The notes under the pieces were generated by a model that saw only the letters and a list, made by a program, of their open reading frames with translations, searched no databases and was not told the DNA's origin. Source: Ramazzottius varieornatus (lineage: Eukaryota; Tardigrada; Eutardigrada; Parachela; Ramazzottiidae). Taken from it: 64,000 nt of DNA. Below, in pieces: positions 11,201 through 22,745 of this stretch. Positions within the stretch are counted from its first letter, which is position 1; the number at the start of each line of letters is the position of its first letter. A program made the translations under genes and the position numbers. The stretch is taken from the NCBI GenBank assembly GCA_001949185.1, contig BDGG01000011.1, positions 542,454 through 606,453 on the forward strand, read 5' to 3'.

Positions 11201-12405
11201 GCATATTTTAAACTTACCTGGAGAGTTCCGCATTGGGTCGGCTGGAAAAGAACTGCCGGGAGTACAGACTAAAATTGACAAGCCGGATGCCGATGGAAAT
11301 GGCGAGGTATAAAATACCCGTTTTGACGAGTATCCTATGTCGACTTGTTAATTTCATTCTCCTGTTTCGTAGATATGCATGTACGGTCGTCATGTTTTTA
11401 TGGGCTACCTCAACAACCAAGAGAAGACTCTAGAAGCCTTGGACGATACCGGATACCTGCACACCGGAGACATTGGCCGGAAGGATCGAGATGGCTTCCT
11501 CTTCATTACCGGACGTCTGAAGGAATTGCTCATTACCGCCGGCGGCGAGAATGTTCCCCCCGTCCCCATTGAGGTAAGTTGTTTGAAAGATTCCATCAAA
11601 CCCAAGCCGACAACCCTCAATAAGATTGTTTCTCAACTGGCGCACGCTAGCACCCAACATAATCAAATACGTGCGCTACTCGGGCAAATAATCTTGTCGA
11701 GTTGATTTTCTCATTCCAAGTGGCGCACTGTTTCAGTGTTATTAACTGGAAACATGCGCCACTTGGAACAGCGATCTCGTCGAGTTTGTCTCGCCGGACT
11801 GTCCCATAAAGAATTCCCTACAGAATTCTAGCTTATCCGAACGATTACTATTCCAGGATAACATCAAGGAAGAAATGCCTTTTGTCAGCTACGCCATGGT
11901 CTTGGGGGACAAGCGGAAATTCCTGGCGGTTCTACTGACGCTCAAGACAGAAATCAACCTGGATAGCGGCCTACCTTTGGACAAACTAACTCGATTCTGC
12001 AGCGACTGGTAAGCTGAAGGCGCGCGCCACAAAAAGACCATCAATAATTAAGTCTGTCAGTGAATTTTCAGGATTGAGGAGAAGTGCGGTGTGAGAGTTT
12101 GGACAGTTCAGGAAGCCATGAAGGTGCCCAGTCTCCTCAAGTCTATCGAGAGCAGCATAGCCAGCGTCAACAAGCGAGCCACTAGCCGAGCACAGTGCAT
12201 CCAAAAGTTCAAAATTATCCCTGAAGACTTCACCATCCCAGGCGGAGAACTTGGTAAGGGTCTTTAGTCCCCCCTCGATCCCCCAGCAGACAACACTTCA
12301 CTCTTTCTGTTTTCAGGTCCGACGTTGAAATTAAGGAGAGGGTTCGTCACGACGAAGTACGCCAGCCTGATAGAGGAAATCTACAGCGACTCTGGCGAAT
12401 CTTAA
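8275..12405 (+). CDS. ACSBG: Long-chain acyl-CoA synthetase, bubblegum type
   Basis: Activates long and very-long-chain fatty acids to acyl-CoA via an acyl-adenylate. Complete, 11 exons: 8275-8360, 8873-9253, 9367-9630, 9918-10397, 10631-10929, 10997-11131, 11197-11306, 11373-11573, 11857-12008, 12072-12253, 12317-12405; 2379 nt, 792 aa. The AMP-binding signature YTSGTTGNPKG is at about 345-355, FISYLPLSHVAAQM and YFAQPDALKGSL follow, then YGMSESSG (family usually YGMSETSG) near 541-548 and GRLKELLITAGGENVPPVP near 632-650. The last two motifs and their order are typical of ACSBG rather than ACSL. The N-terminal ~100 residues are Ser/Thr-rich. The first ATG (8275) was chosen; a second ATG lies six codons on. 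Introns 3, 4 and 8 each carry a hairpin element; the short introns are 63-113 bp. Confidence 0.96.
9666..9860. repeat. Hairpin element family A, double
   Basis: Two hairpin units; occupies most of ACSBG intron 3. Confidence 0.88.
10409..10603. repeat. Hairpin element family A, double, degenerate
   Basis: Starts near CAACTCGACAAGATCGTTTT; stems partly eroded. ACSBG intron 4. Confidence 0.75.
11601..11803. repeat. Hairpin element family A, double
   Basis: Second unit well preserved (CCAAGTGGCGCAC...GCGCCACTTGG). ACSBG intron 8. Confidence 0.88.
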
Positions 12406-12678
12406 ACGCTCCCACCTCTCCACATCTTATATTTTCCTACTATTTTTCTCTACCTTGTCCTTCGTTGTATACAATCTTTTCTACATTTCGAGGCCTATTA
12501 TCCGCCGTTACGCATCATAACTACCCAGTTGCGCAGTCCCATATGATATACGCTAATTTAAACACAAACGTTTTCGTATTTTATTTATTAATTCTCAGCG
12601 TATTCCAGAGTACAGATCCCAGTTAAAACAGTCAATATATTTTCCCATATCAAAGTTAACTTTCTCCCGTACAGTTAG
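12406..12678. other. Convergent 3' region
   Basis: Shared 3' flank of the acyl-CoA synthetase (plus) and the secreted-protein gene (minus). Apart from the minus-strand polyadenylation signal listed separately, nothing further is seen. Confidence 0.5.
12580..12589 (-). promoter_or_regulatory. Polyadenylation signal of the 12.7-13.8 kb gene
   Basis: Overlapping AATAAA hexamers on the minus strand, about 90-100 nt after the stop codon at 12679. Confidence 0.5.
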
Positions 12679-13757
12679 TTAGATAGATACCCTAGGTGTC
12701 ACAACTGCCTGCTGATCGTTCTTATGCCCGATATTAGCAATGGCTGCTTGGAGATCAGCCGGGGAATTTCCGGGTTCGTTAGTGGGTGGGGGAGCAGTGG
12801 TGGCCTCCTGCGAAGTAGCTCTGGTAGTTGCCTGCTCAGCAGTCGGGGAAGTCTTAATTGCCGGTGAGTCTTGATGGCTGACCGCTGCTGGAGCGGCGCT
12901 AGTATGTACGTGCGTCGAGCCTTGCGCCGTTGTTGGTGCCGATGACGACTCGGCCGTATGGTTGTTGGCACCAGCGTTGAGGATGACCTTTTGGAGGCCG
13001 TCAACGTGGTCGAACATGGCTTTGAATCCAGACTTGAAATCTAGAGGTAATATTCGTCGATCAGACCAGATACTCGAACATTTCCAAATTTTCATGTTGA
13101 AAGATTTAGCCTTACTCTCTGGAATTTTGAGAGAATCGATGTTCTTGAAGATTTCCTCCTTGTTTGCAATACGATCGTCCTTTCCGAATTTGGTCCACAT
13201 GCGCAGAAGAACCTTGTAGTAATCCCCGATTTTCGAGGCCTGAAAATTCCTTATGGCTGTCATGACGTTGAGGCCTACAGCAAAGGGGGGTTATTTGCAG
13301 TGCGCTGTCGAATGGCTTTTTCGGAGCGTACTACGGCTACAAACTTTACTTGGTATTTTCTGCTCGATGGCCATGACGTTGGAGTTCTGGATGAAGGAAG
13401 CCGCGTGGATGAAACTACGCACTTCATCGGTGCTCATTTTGGATCCGAGGTTACTGAAAGAAAGATCAGAATTTTCTTGTGGGCAACTTCTGTGTACTGC
13501 GTAACTGATGCACCAACTTGGCCATAAAACTCACTTACCTGAGTTCGCTGGGAAAGTACGAGGTGGGAGAGTTGCACTCTGTTAAAACAAATCACCATAA
13601 ACTCAGGCACAGAGCAATTCACGACATGATAGTCTCAGCAACAAAGGTCGCCAGCGGGGCCCGAAAGAGCAGAGATTGGGGAAAGAGCGGACAGACCTGA
13701 ATAAGCCACCAACACACCAAGCACGATCGCGACAGTCTGAAAAATCTCCACAGCCAT
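12679..13757 (-). CDS. Unrecognised secreted protein, 241 aa
   Basis: Five exons: 13697-13757, 13539-13578, 13350-13453, 13116-13274, 12679-13040; phases agree and the total is 726 nt. Residues 1-20 (MAVEIFQTVAIVLGVLVAYS) form a clear signal peptide. The following ~110 residues are a probable helical domain with YKVLLRMWTKFGK and FKAMFDHVDGLQKV; the last ~100 are Ala/Thr/Pro/Ser-rich and probably disordered or O-glycosylated. No family recognised. The intron 13041-13115 is 75 nt, a multiple of three and stop-free, so its retention would insert 25 residues. Convergent with the acyl-CoA synthetase gene. Confidence 0.8.
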
Positions 13758-14442
13758 GATTTGTCGGATGCTTCCGTGAAGGACGGTTCAGTTGATGATC
13801 CGGTGTAAGCTGGGTGGAAGGCTTACTACTGAAACAGGGAAAGTCGATTTGGCCTTTTGACTAACTAAAATCCCCAAGTGCAACCTCCACATATTAGCTC
13901 AAACTTGAGACGGCAAAGTAGCTCCCCTAGCTGGAAAACGGGATAAAAGGCGAGTGGTAAGCACGAATCTGCCTTGCTGTGACCAGCAGTACGTGCTTCA
14001 CTTCACCCATGCCAGCACTTTTTCGCCGACTCTTTACTGGATGAGTTTCAAGTTTTGTTAACCGACGTACGCGGACCAAACCCTTTAAATCACGAAGACA
14101 AATTTTACTGACGGGGCTGAATCGGCTCTGGGTGTTTGATAGAAGGATGTTTCTCGCGATTAGAAAATTAACAACAGAAGCAAATAGTTTATAGGCGAAA
14201 GATGTGAGAAGTGGATGGATAGGAAACAGGACAATTTTGAGATCTTGTTGACAGGACGTCATTCTTTCTCGTCGGGAGGACGGTGCCATGCAGAATTGCT
14301 GAGGGGAAACCAACCGGGAACACCGGGATAGGTGAACTTGCATAATATTATGCGTGTATGCAAAGCGTGAGGAACAAGTGTTTTAGTCAGCTTTGGGCAA
14401 AAGCAGTTTAAAAAAAACGAAGCGAACTTTCGGCCAGAACTA
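13758..14442. other. Intergenic
   Basis: Promoter side of the secreted-protein gene and 3' flank of the first four-TM cassette. No other gene supported. Confidence 0.5.
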
Positions 14443-15306
14443 TTAGACGGCTTTGGGTCCATCCAGCTCCTTTTTCGACAGGACGAAACTGATGATGAAC
14501 AGTATACCGTTTATCAAGGCAATCACCTGAAAAGCAAAAACATCTTTATGATCAGAGTTTGCTCCCAGTTCGGATCAATTTGCAGGCAGGAATTATACCC
14601 CGGCTGCGATGCGAACGCCGTATTCATTACTGGTCATCAGGTCGCGATTAGCGTCGTCTCGTTTGAAGTTTTCCGTTTGTACAATCTCGACAATGCCAGC
14701 GATCAGCAACAATATGGCCAAAACCTGCAACGACGTCACTTTATGGCGGCAAAGGCTGTGAGCATGAGATCAAGACAGCACGTATGCAAGGCAGAACAAT
14801 GAGGGCGTACGTACCATATTCATGATGTTTTCGACCTGGGTCCCTTTCGGCGTCAGCATGCTAGAGACGGTGTGAAAGGCATAGGCCATCAGGATGACCA
14901 GCAACATGGCCAAGGCGATGGAATGGACACACAGGTAGTACACTTCGCCGCTCATGAACATTTCCCGTCGGTACGAGTAGTAGCTGCCTGCAGCTGGCGC
15001 CCCAGCTGGGCTAGTTACAACTTGCAACTGTCTTTCATCCCTGCAGCGAAAATGGGATGTACATTTCTTGGTGGGCAAAGAGTTTCCGTGAAGAAAGCTT
15101 TACAAGACCTCGATTTGCAGTTTGGCAAACAAACTCGACAAGATTGCTTTCTCAAGTGGCGCACGTTTCCACGGTAATCGGATGAAAGGCGCGCCACTTG
15201 GACAAAGGATCTCATGTGATTTGTTTACCAGGGTCTCAGATCAAACAAGGCTGCTAGTATCGTACCTCATGGATCCAACCAGGCCGATTCCTATCACCGT
15301 TAGAAT
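14443..15306 (-). CDS. MARVEL-like four-TM locus, cassette 1 (distal)
   Basis: Exons 15266-15306, 14815-15040, 14599-14724 and 14443-14526. It opens in phase 0 with ILTVIGIGLVGSM (TM1), which matches the end of the shared first exon at 21052-21198. TM2 is in SGEVYYLCVHSIALAMLLV, TM3 in VLAILLLIAGIVEIV, TM4 in VIALINGILFIISFVLS; the conserved VRIAAG precedes TM4. Joined to the shared exon it gives 207 aa. Unlike cassettes 2 and 3, its TM1-TM2 exon is split by an intron (15041-15265) containing a hairpin element. No start exon of its own was found between here and cassette 2. Confidence 0.8.
15114..15236. repeat. Hairpin element family A, single
   Basis: Begins TTTGGCAAACAAACTCGACA; in the intron unique to cassette 1 of the four-TM locus. 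Confidence 0.88.
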
Positions 15307-15845
15307 CTGCAAAAGCCCCACCATACACAAATATTCATAGTTATATATTGTAAGTGCCCTGAGCTTCTGGTGACCCAGTAAATTCAATGGGATAGCTAGC
15401 CTGCCGCTAGCTTTTCCGAGACCTTCCATATCAGATTCATGCAAAAATAGGAGACACAGCAGCGCGTCATGGACCGAATCTCTTGAGTTTTTCCTAGGGA
15501 TATTGCCTTTTTCCTAGTTTTTCCTGTGGTTGTTCGCCAGTCATGTACCATGTTAATTTTCTTCTTTGTCTTGATTTTCTGTTCTTCTATAACGTTGTTA
15601 CCCTGTATTGCTTTTGACTTCAATGTGTTATAGGCTAAACGGAAGTTCGGAAAAAAATATAATGCAAAGCTAAGTACACCTTTTCAGCACCGGAAGCAGC
15701 AGTTCCGTGACCGAAAATTTCACTATAGACATCGTAAATTAACTGCAGGAGCTGAAGATGTATATAGTTATACGGTTTAGCGTGGAATATAAAGCTTAAA
15801 ATTGTATCAGGATATTGATCTAGCATTTGCTACAGAGCTGAAAAA

Positions 15846-15851
15846 TTTATT
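15846..15851 (-). promoter_or_regulatory. Polyadenylation signal after cassette 2
   Basis: AATAAA on the minus strand 86 nt beyond the cassette 2 stop codon. Confidence 0.45.
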
Positions 15852-15936
15852 CGGGTGAGCTGTCAAGCAGTCGAGTGATTCCAGTTGGTGTCTTTTTCGC
15901 CCATACGGCCGCGCGCTTCGAAGACAAACCGAGTAT

Positions 15937-16893
15937 CTAGCGTGCTTCATTGCGGGGTCCTTGGAATTCCTTGACGGCCAATGCGAAGCTGATCAAGTGG
16001 AAGATCGACAGGAAAAGAGCCAAAGACTACAACAATAAAACAGGAAATCAGCATTCTGACAGGGGGACAGGAGACACGAGGAACTTACCCCAGCAGCAAT
16101 GCGGCATCCCCAATCTTGGAAGAGCATGTCGGGTGATCGGTATACAGCGCGGGTCAGGCCAGCATCGTTGATGGCAATGCCTCCAGGTCCGATCAGTTGG
16201 CCGGCGGCGTTGGTCCGTACCTGGATCTGGTTACCATTAGCGTCCGTAACGATTCCGTTGACTGGCGCGCGGATTTCCCGTCCGTTCCAGGCTTCGCGGC
16301 AAGTCATGGCCAGCTGGACAATACCAGCTGTGGCCCATGCCAAGAACAGCAGGAAGTTGATGACAATTTCGAAATAACTGAAAAATACAGGGAAATATTC
16401 AGAACACTGTTCACGAACACTGTTGCCGAATACTAGTGTTTCCAGAGTTTTCGAAGATTTTTCGAAAGACATCGGCAACAAGTTGAGCATAATTGTTTTT
16501 CAAAGTGACGCACCCTTTCGGTCAACAATGAAACCGCGCGCCGCTTGAGCTGACTTTTGCATGGTCGTTTCTGAAAGTGGCGCAAAATCTCGGTCAAGAA
16601 CAACGGGAATGTGCGCCACTTGGAATAACGATCTCGTCCAAGTCATTTGCCGACGTCTCAATTTTTGATGAATTCAACAGGGTTACTCACGTGGTTTTTG
16701 GTATGAGGACCGACGAAACGACAGACCAAGCGAAGGTGGTCAGTTGGCCGAAAAGGTAGGTGAGGGCAGCAGCGCAGATGCACAGAAAGAAGACTTCACC
16801 GGCCAGGAAGTACTCGACGGGCCATCCCACCACCGTTGTCGTACCTTCTCGTCGTCGGGAGGCAGCCAATCCAAGCGCTACCACCGTTACGAT
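15937..16893 (-). CDS. MARVEL-like four-TM locus, cassette 2 (middle)
   Basis: Exons 16691-16893, 16089-16377 and 15937-16026, phases 0/2/0. TM1 IVTVVALGLAASRRRE, TM2 AGEVFFLCICAAALTYLFG, TM3 FEIVINFLLFLAWATAGIV, then a long extracellular loop, WGCRIAAG, and TM4 SLALFLSIFHLISFALAVKE. With the shared first exon: 242 aa. The intron between its first two exons contains a double hairpin element. A minus-strand AATAAA lies 86-91 nt after the stop (15846-15851), consistent with this cassette ending its own transcript. No private start exon was found in 16894-17335. Confidence 0.8.
16484..16661. repeat. Hairpin element family A, double
   Basis: In the first internal intron of cassette 2. Confidence 0.8.
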
Positions 16894-17335
16894 CTAATAT
16901 TGATGCTCACAGTTACCACATGCCTGCACCAACTTTATAGTGTTGCATCTACCAAGTCCTTGCTACCGGTACCATTAAGGATTAGTCCCGGCTACCGTAG
17001 AACCAAGCGCTGCGAAACCATGGCCATCGCACTACAGAAGACTGAGCTTTGGGTTTTCGCGTTTTGGGGTATTTACGTTGGCATCTTAGTGAAGGAAAAA
17101 AATGTAAAGCTTTTGGAAACGCGAATTCGGAAGTGGAAAATACAACGTAGCTGCGTGTGTTAGGACATCACTATTGATATAATCCGCATACAGATAAGGC
17201 AAAACGAAGGACATGAAACTGTCATCTGAAGATTAGTTTGATCTAAAAGGTGTCTGGAGCATTGAACCTCATCATTCTCAAAGCTGTACAGTATAGCCAG
17301 CAGATACAAGCGTCGAAAAGACTGCCGCACTACGC

Positions 17336-18026
17336 TTAAGGCAATCTATGGGATTCAGTGTACTTTCGGGTTTCAATGACGTCCCGTTGGATACCGACCG
17401 GGTGGTCGCGTGCGCTAATGGGGCTGGCACTGAGCGGCGCACTACGCTTGGGTCCTTGCAGTTCCTTGACGGCCAGGGCAAAGCTGATGAGGAAGAAGGT
17501 GCCGATGAACAGCGACAAAGCCTACAGACACGCCAGAGACTCATTAAGCGGCAAGCTCTTTTCTACCGAAGGCATGCTCAACCTACCCCAGCAGCCACAC
17601 GGCATCCCCAGTCGCCCTGTTCCATCCCTGGACGACCATTGTAAGGGTAACTGTTGGGGACGGTCTGGGCCAGCTCGACGATACCGGCAGTCCAGAACAT
17701 GAGCATGAAGAGAAAGTTGAAGACTACCTCGTGGATGGTCGTCTTCGGTGTGATAACTACAAGACAGGATTTCTATTGACTAAATTTCCCCGAAAAGCTA
17801 CGAAGACCGAAGGAAATGGGACTAATATACCTGAAGACACGACATGCATCATGTAAGTCAGGAGGATGGCCACCAGCCACATCAGTCCGGCCGACATGAC
17901 GCACAGGAAAAAGACCTCGCCCGTCAGAAAGTATTCAATGCGCCATGAATCAGCCGCCGGCAGCTCGAGACCGGGAGCTTCTCGTCGACGTGAAGCGGCT
18001 AAACCCAAAGCCACCACGATGGTCAC
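17336..18026 (-). CDS. MARVEL-like four-TM locus, cassette 3 (proximal)
   Basis: Exons 17831-18026, 17587-17756 and 17336-17521. TM1 VTIVVALGLAASRRREA, TM2 TGEVFFLCVMSAGLMWLVA, TM3 VVFNFLFMLMFWTAGIVEL, WGCRVAAG, TM4 LSLFIGTFFLISFALAVKEL and a C-terminal tail of about 40 residues longer than in the other cassettes. With the shared first exon: 232 aa. It enters in phase 0 and is clearly paralogous to cassettes 1 and 2 across all four TM segments. The intron matching the hairpin-bearing intron of cassette 2 is here only 74 bp. Confidence 0.82.
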
Positions 18027-21000
18027 CTACAAGAACGATAGCCAGATGTCAACCTTTGGGCTTTTGCACTGACTGTCCCGATACCTCAACTACAGGGCGT
18101 GGCTTCGCTTTGTTCTCTTTTAATACAGAAGGCTGGTTCAACCCATGCAGAGGAAAACTCAAAAAGTACCACCGCTACCGCCACCATAAATGCACAAGGA
18201 CTAAGCAGACACCAACACGCAACGGTAGAGGGCGCCACTGGGCATCACACGTTTGAAATTGAGCAAGCGGGTTAGTAGCCAGAAAGAAGTTAATGGTTGT
18301 GACTTTGAGGCCCAAGCAGCATGCGTGAAAATCTTTTACAGACGTAAAACAGACCATTAAAAGAAATGCCAAAGCTAGCCACGCCCTGTTTGTCTGTTTT
18401 GATTGCCGCCGTTTCATTGCTTTGAGTGCACGAGGGTATTACGCAAGAAGATCTCAACCTGCAATGTAAGCCTAAGTCAGCTTCTGAATCTCTGATGATG
18501 ATAATAGATGACGTTTTACGATGTGAAATGGGAGGTCTTCACAAAAAGAAATTGAGGCTAGTGTTTCACAGCTCGCTGCTGTAGCTGTAGCGCAAGATGG
18601 ATGAATTGGCCGAAGAGAAAAAGAGCTTGGTGTTATCTAGGTTTATCGTCTGTCAGTGGTGGATGGTAGAACGAGATGGACCTCTGGCGGCGATCTAGGT
18701 CTCGTCACGGTCAATGCCGCCCACCGCTACCGATATCTCTCTACCTTCAGCTGCAGATGAGATGGCCACGCAGCGACACTAAAAGCCTTCTTGACAACTG
18801 CTCATTAATTTTTCACATCAAGGAAAAATGCTAGCTGCAATGTGGAGACGATGGCTTGAACTCAAAAAAAGAGCAGTGCGCGAGAAAGAATATGATCGAA
18901 GAGTGATAAGGTGAAATGTGCCTGCTGGGCTAGCGACCTATAATGAATGTGGAAGAGCCAGGTATCGATGTATAGGAAAGAAGAGCAAAAGGCCACCATT
19001 ACAGTATCACAAAATACCCTTCGTCTTCTACTGCCATCGACAATACGAAAGCTCAGCTAGAAAAGACGCGGCTAGGTCAGACCATCACCCCAAGCATCTA
19101 CTACCACCACGATCAAAGCATATCTCAACAGTTAGATCTTGAGCTTGACATTCACCCACCAGAAAATTAGAGCGCACATAAACCATTAACAGGGAAAAAA
19201 TCCGAATAAAACTAATTTAGAGTATTGCATGAAGTTTGTGTGCGGATTTACTCCATGGTTTGAAGCTTGGTGCTACCACTATTGCTTATGGCTAGTCACG
19301 GATAAGGAAGCTCGTTGCTCTGTAAGTGTTCCATGGGCAAAGCTAAAGCGTACCGACGCCGCATGATTAACGCCATTTCACGATCGAACGTCCAAGTCAG
19401 ACGTTCCAACAACTAGTGCCGCTTTGGCTTCCTTCCTCTTGCATTTGCATATGCAAGCACAGAGAGCATAGGTACGGGTACAGCGTGAGGCTTTTACAGG
19501 TCGAAAGATCCGGAGCTAGACTAGCTGCCTACCATTATCCTGATGACTTCCTGTTGTGTTACCTTTCAGCCTAGCTTACTGCACATCGATCGAAGGAAGG
19601 CGCTTCCCTACCTTTCCTCTTGTTGACAGCAAGATGAGAAACGAATGAAGCTAAATCCTCGCATTCCAGAGCGCTTAACCGACTGCGTAACCTCAACGAA
19701 CATGAGGTTATGAAACGCACGTGAAAGAGATTGCCTGTAGGGTTCTTCAGGCATATACCCAGTCGTCGATGTCAGAGTGTGCTTTGTCAGCGTAACAATT
19801 CGACCAAAAAGTCCAAACGCAAACAAACATTCGTGCATACACACACAAGCGCTTTTTCGGAAAAGTGTAATGGCTGTTTGCCGCTCTCTTTCCTCTACCG
19901 CTCTGCCTGGCCTCTTTGTTGGTCAAAACTTGGGTAAACAACTTTGGAAGGTGAAGCAAGCTTTCGCCGGAACTTTTGTCGCCTCCATTGAGCGACAATG
20001 GGACGGAATGAAAATCAAATATACGCCTTATGAAAACAGGAGGCAAGCTATACTTCCGCTATACTCCATCCGCACAGTCATCCTTTCCTGGAAAAATTGC
20101 CTTCGGTTGTCAACAGGTCGATATTTGGAACATTCCTTCCAATCGACCTCATGATGTAACCTCCGAATATCTTATGCAGGGTTATGCAACAAAAATCAGA
20201 AAAATTTTCTGGGTTTCAGCACAAAAAAATTGTTTGTCGCTCCAAGGAACAAAATTACAGATTTTGAGTCGTTGATATTTGGCACTGTTGAGAATAGCAT
20301 GGGTAGTATGTTTTCGGACAAAGCGATATTACACCAGATCGTCAAGTGGAAACAAGAGCTGAGTTTGTGCTTTTTTTTGTGAAAGTGTTCAAGTGCTTGT
20401 CATAGAGAATTCAATATATGGCTAGGTTAGCCCGCGCTTCCTGGCACAGCACAACGCGACACCGTGTTTGTGGTGCTAACACAAAAGAGGGGTGCTTGAA
20501 TTGATTAATATGTGAACCAAGAAGCTCTGATTCACATTTAGAGTTTGCTGACGTATGCGGAACAGATCAGCGCTGAGTTTTATACTTCAAACCCAAGACA
20601 AACAATCACTTAAAGTACCAGTGCGACGTCTCTTTTCTCTCTGATGGTGCGATGGCCAGTGACCTAGGCTACGCCAAGTGGCGGTTACACTCGGTTGCGT
20701 GTAGCTCCATCCTCTCCGTAATTAGTGCAAAGCGTAGCTGTAGCTCGAGTACACTCGGCCATTGTTGATGAGCCCAGCGCGCGCGTGTTAGTCAAGAGTA
20801 AACTGGGTGATGAGGGACTATACTATACATTGTACAATGACTGGCGAAGAACGATCTTGGTTAGTTAAGACCGTCACCGTTAGGTTAGTGCGTGGATAGG
20901 ACTATGGTTAGTTAGAAGTCAGTCCAATCAAGAGTTCAAAGAGGAGAACAAGCTGGCCTGACGCCTGTGTAGTTGAGCTACCAGAGACTTCTCTGTTTTG

Positions 21001-21051
21001 TCAGTTAGGAGGGAAGTCTAAAGGTGTTGGTCAGTACGGGCAATGACTTAC
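18027..21051. other. 3-kb putative first intron of the four-TM locus
   Basis: Lies between the shared first exon and cassette 3. No coding exon, hairpin element or RNA gene is supported. Confidence 0.4.
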
Positions 21052-21198
21052 CAGTTCGAGGACTTTGAGGATGCCGGGGATCTTGCCGAAATAGTTGATG
21101 TTGAAGCCGGGCGTGGAGGTGATGGTGGCGTTGACCGAGTTGGTGTGGTTGCCGCGGATGATGCTGTAGTTCAGCGTTTTGGTCGTGGTAGTCACCAT
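21052..21198 (-). CDS. Shared N-terminal exon of the four-TM locus
   Basis: ATG at 21196-21198; 49 codons, ending at a strong donor (GTAAGT) in phase 0. It encodes a cytoplasmic, Thr/Asn-rich N-terminus and the start of TM1: ...FGKIPGILKVLEL. All three downstream cassettes begin in phase 0 with the remainder of TM1 and have no start exon of their own in sight. The separate gene at 47.3 kb has a similar first exon (YGILKILII) ending at the same position, which supports the exon's role. Confidence 0.8.
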
Positions 21199-22557
21199 GA
21201 TGATGGATCGGCTACAGGAATAGCACGGTAATCACTTGTGGAATCGAGGGGGAAATATCGTCGGGCAATATGGCGGAACGAGCCAGCGAGCGAGTGCGAG
21301 AAAAATATCCGTGAGAGAGTGATCGAGCTAGAGAGATTGTTATGGCTTTCGAGTGAGCCTAGATGTTGTGTCAAAGGCGCCAAGCTTTGTCGCTGAAATG
21401 GAATGATGGAAATTACCAGCTATAAGCTGTAGCACAGGAATGTCGTCGAACGACTTTCTCAACCAGGTATATATGCTATAGTACGAGTTTTTCATTCGAC
21501 TTAAACAACCCCGACCGGTACTGTAGTACGCGGTCGACGGTACAGTCCAGTCGTGCTGACTTAGCAGATTACCATGTACCGCTGTGGCATTCAGGTGTAC
21601 AATAACAACGCCGTACAAATCGATGTTGCGATGCGCTGTACAGGTGGAATTGGATACGGGTTAGGTCAGACAGCGATGGCTCTAGATCTGTATCAAGATC
21701 TCTTTGCCGTCCTAACTTCGTAGGCTGTTGGTTTGCACCCCCAAGCATACCATGAGAAACCGATGATTCCATTGAAAAGCAGCTTTCGGCACTTTTCCAC
21801 CCGTTCGAAGGGTACAACAACTTTCCTATAATGTTGCAGTATATGATCCACCAACAGGATCCTAATTCGAATTCCGAGCTGTGCGTTCTTTGTTGTTGCC
21901 GTACCGCAATAGGGTGTTTTCGCAGTGAATACTGCTGCAGCAGCACGAAACGTCTTTCTTATTCCGGGGTCATGTTCGTACGCGAAAAAGGCACGTAAAC
22001 AAGGATGAGGTCTCGCATATTAGCGTTAGGTTCGCGATGCCTCTTGCGTCGGAGATAACAGCTCCTCTCAGGCCGGTAGTTGCAAATTATGCTGCCCTAC
22101 CTGGAAACCCGGCACACGATCGATCGCCTTCCCCACGTATAAAATTGATCAAAGTATAACAGACCATATTTTGATGTCGAGTGAAAGCAGCTTACTGAAG
22201 GCAGATGATTGGTGGAGTTCCACACAAAGCTTGTTGTCTCTCAATCAAACGGCTCGATGCTCGTGGACCAAAAGATTTTTTTTATTAAAGTGTCGTGTGG
22301 GCGTTAACCGCACGAGAGCCTTCAAAAAGGACTCGATATTCGTTGTCGCTTGCGCATCATCGAACGGAATTGGAAGCAGGGACGAACAGAGGACCGAGCT
22401 CCCCGGAAAGACTTTGAAATTCAAGACGCAACTGTCACTTCCCTATTAAGTCAGACCCCGGTGAGGTGCCTAGTATATTTGCTGGCCACGGCACAAAAAT
22501 TCCAGAGAGTGTTACACCGTCCAGCTGCGTTCAATATTAAAATTTCAGTCTCTGGAT

Positions 22558-22745
22558 GTTTGGCGAGTAACAGCACACTTGATAAAATCGTTTTCCCAAG
22601 TGGCGCACGGTTTAGGTACTAATGGCTGAAAGCATGCACCACTTAGTCAGAGCATGTTGGTGAGGTTTCCCAAGTGGCGCCCGTCTCCGGTGTTAATTGG
22701 TGGGGGCGTGCGCCACTTGCGAAACGATTTTGCTGAGCTAGCTTG
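22558..22745. repeat. Hairpin element family A, double
   Basis: Intergenic. Both units retain CCCAAGTGGCGC stems. Confidence 0.85.

Noticed and set aside
15041-15265. Introner interpretation of element-bearing introns
   Set aside because: Element edges lie tens of bases inside the splice sites in this and the other introns checked, so the element itself does not supply the splice sites.
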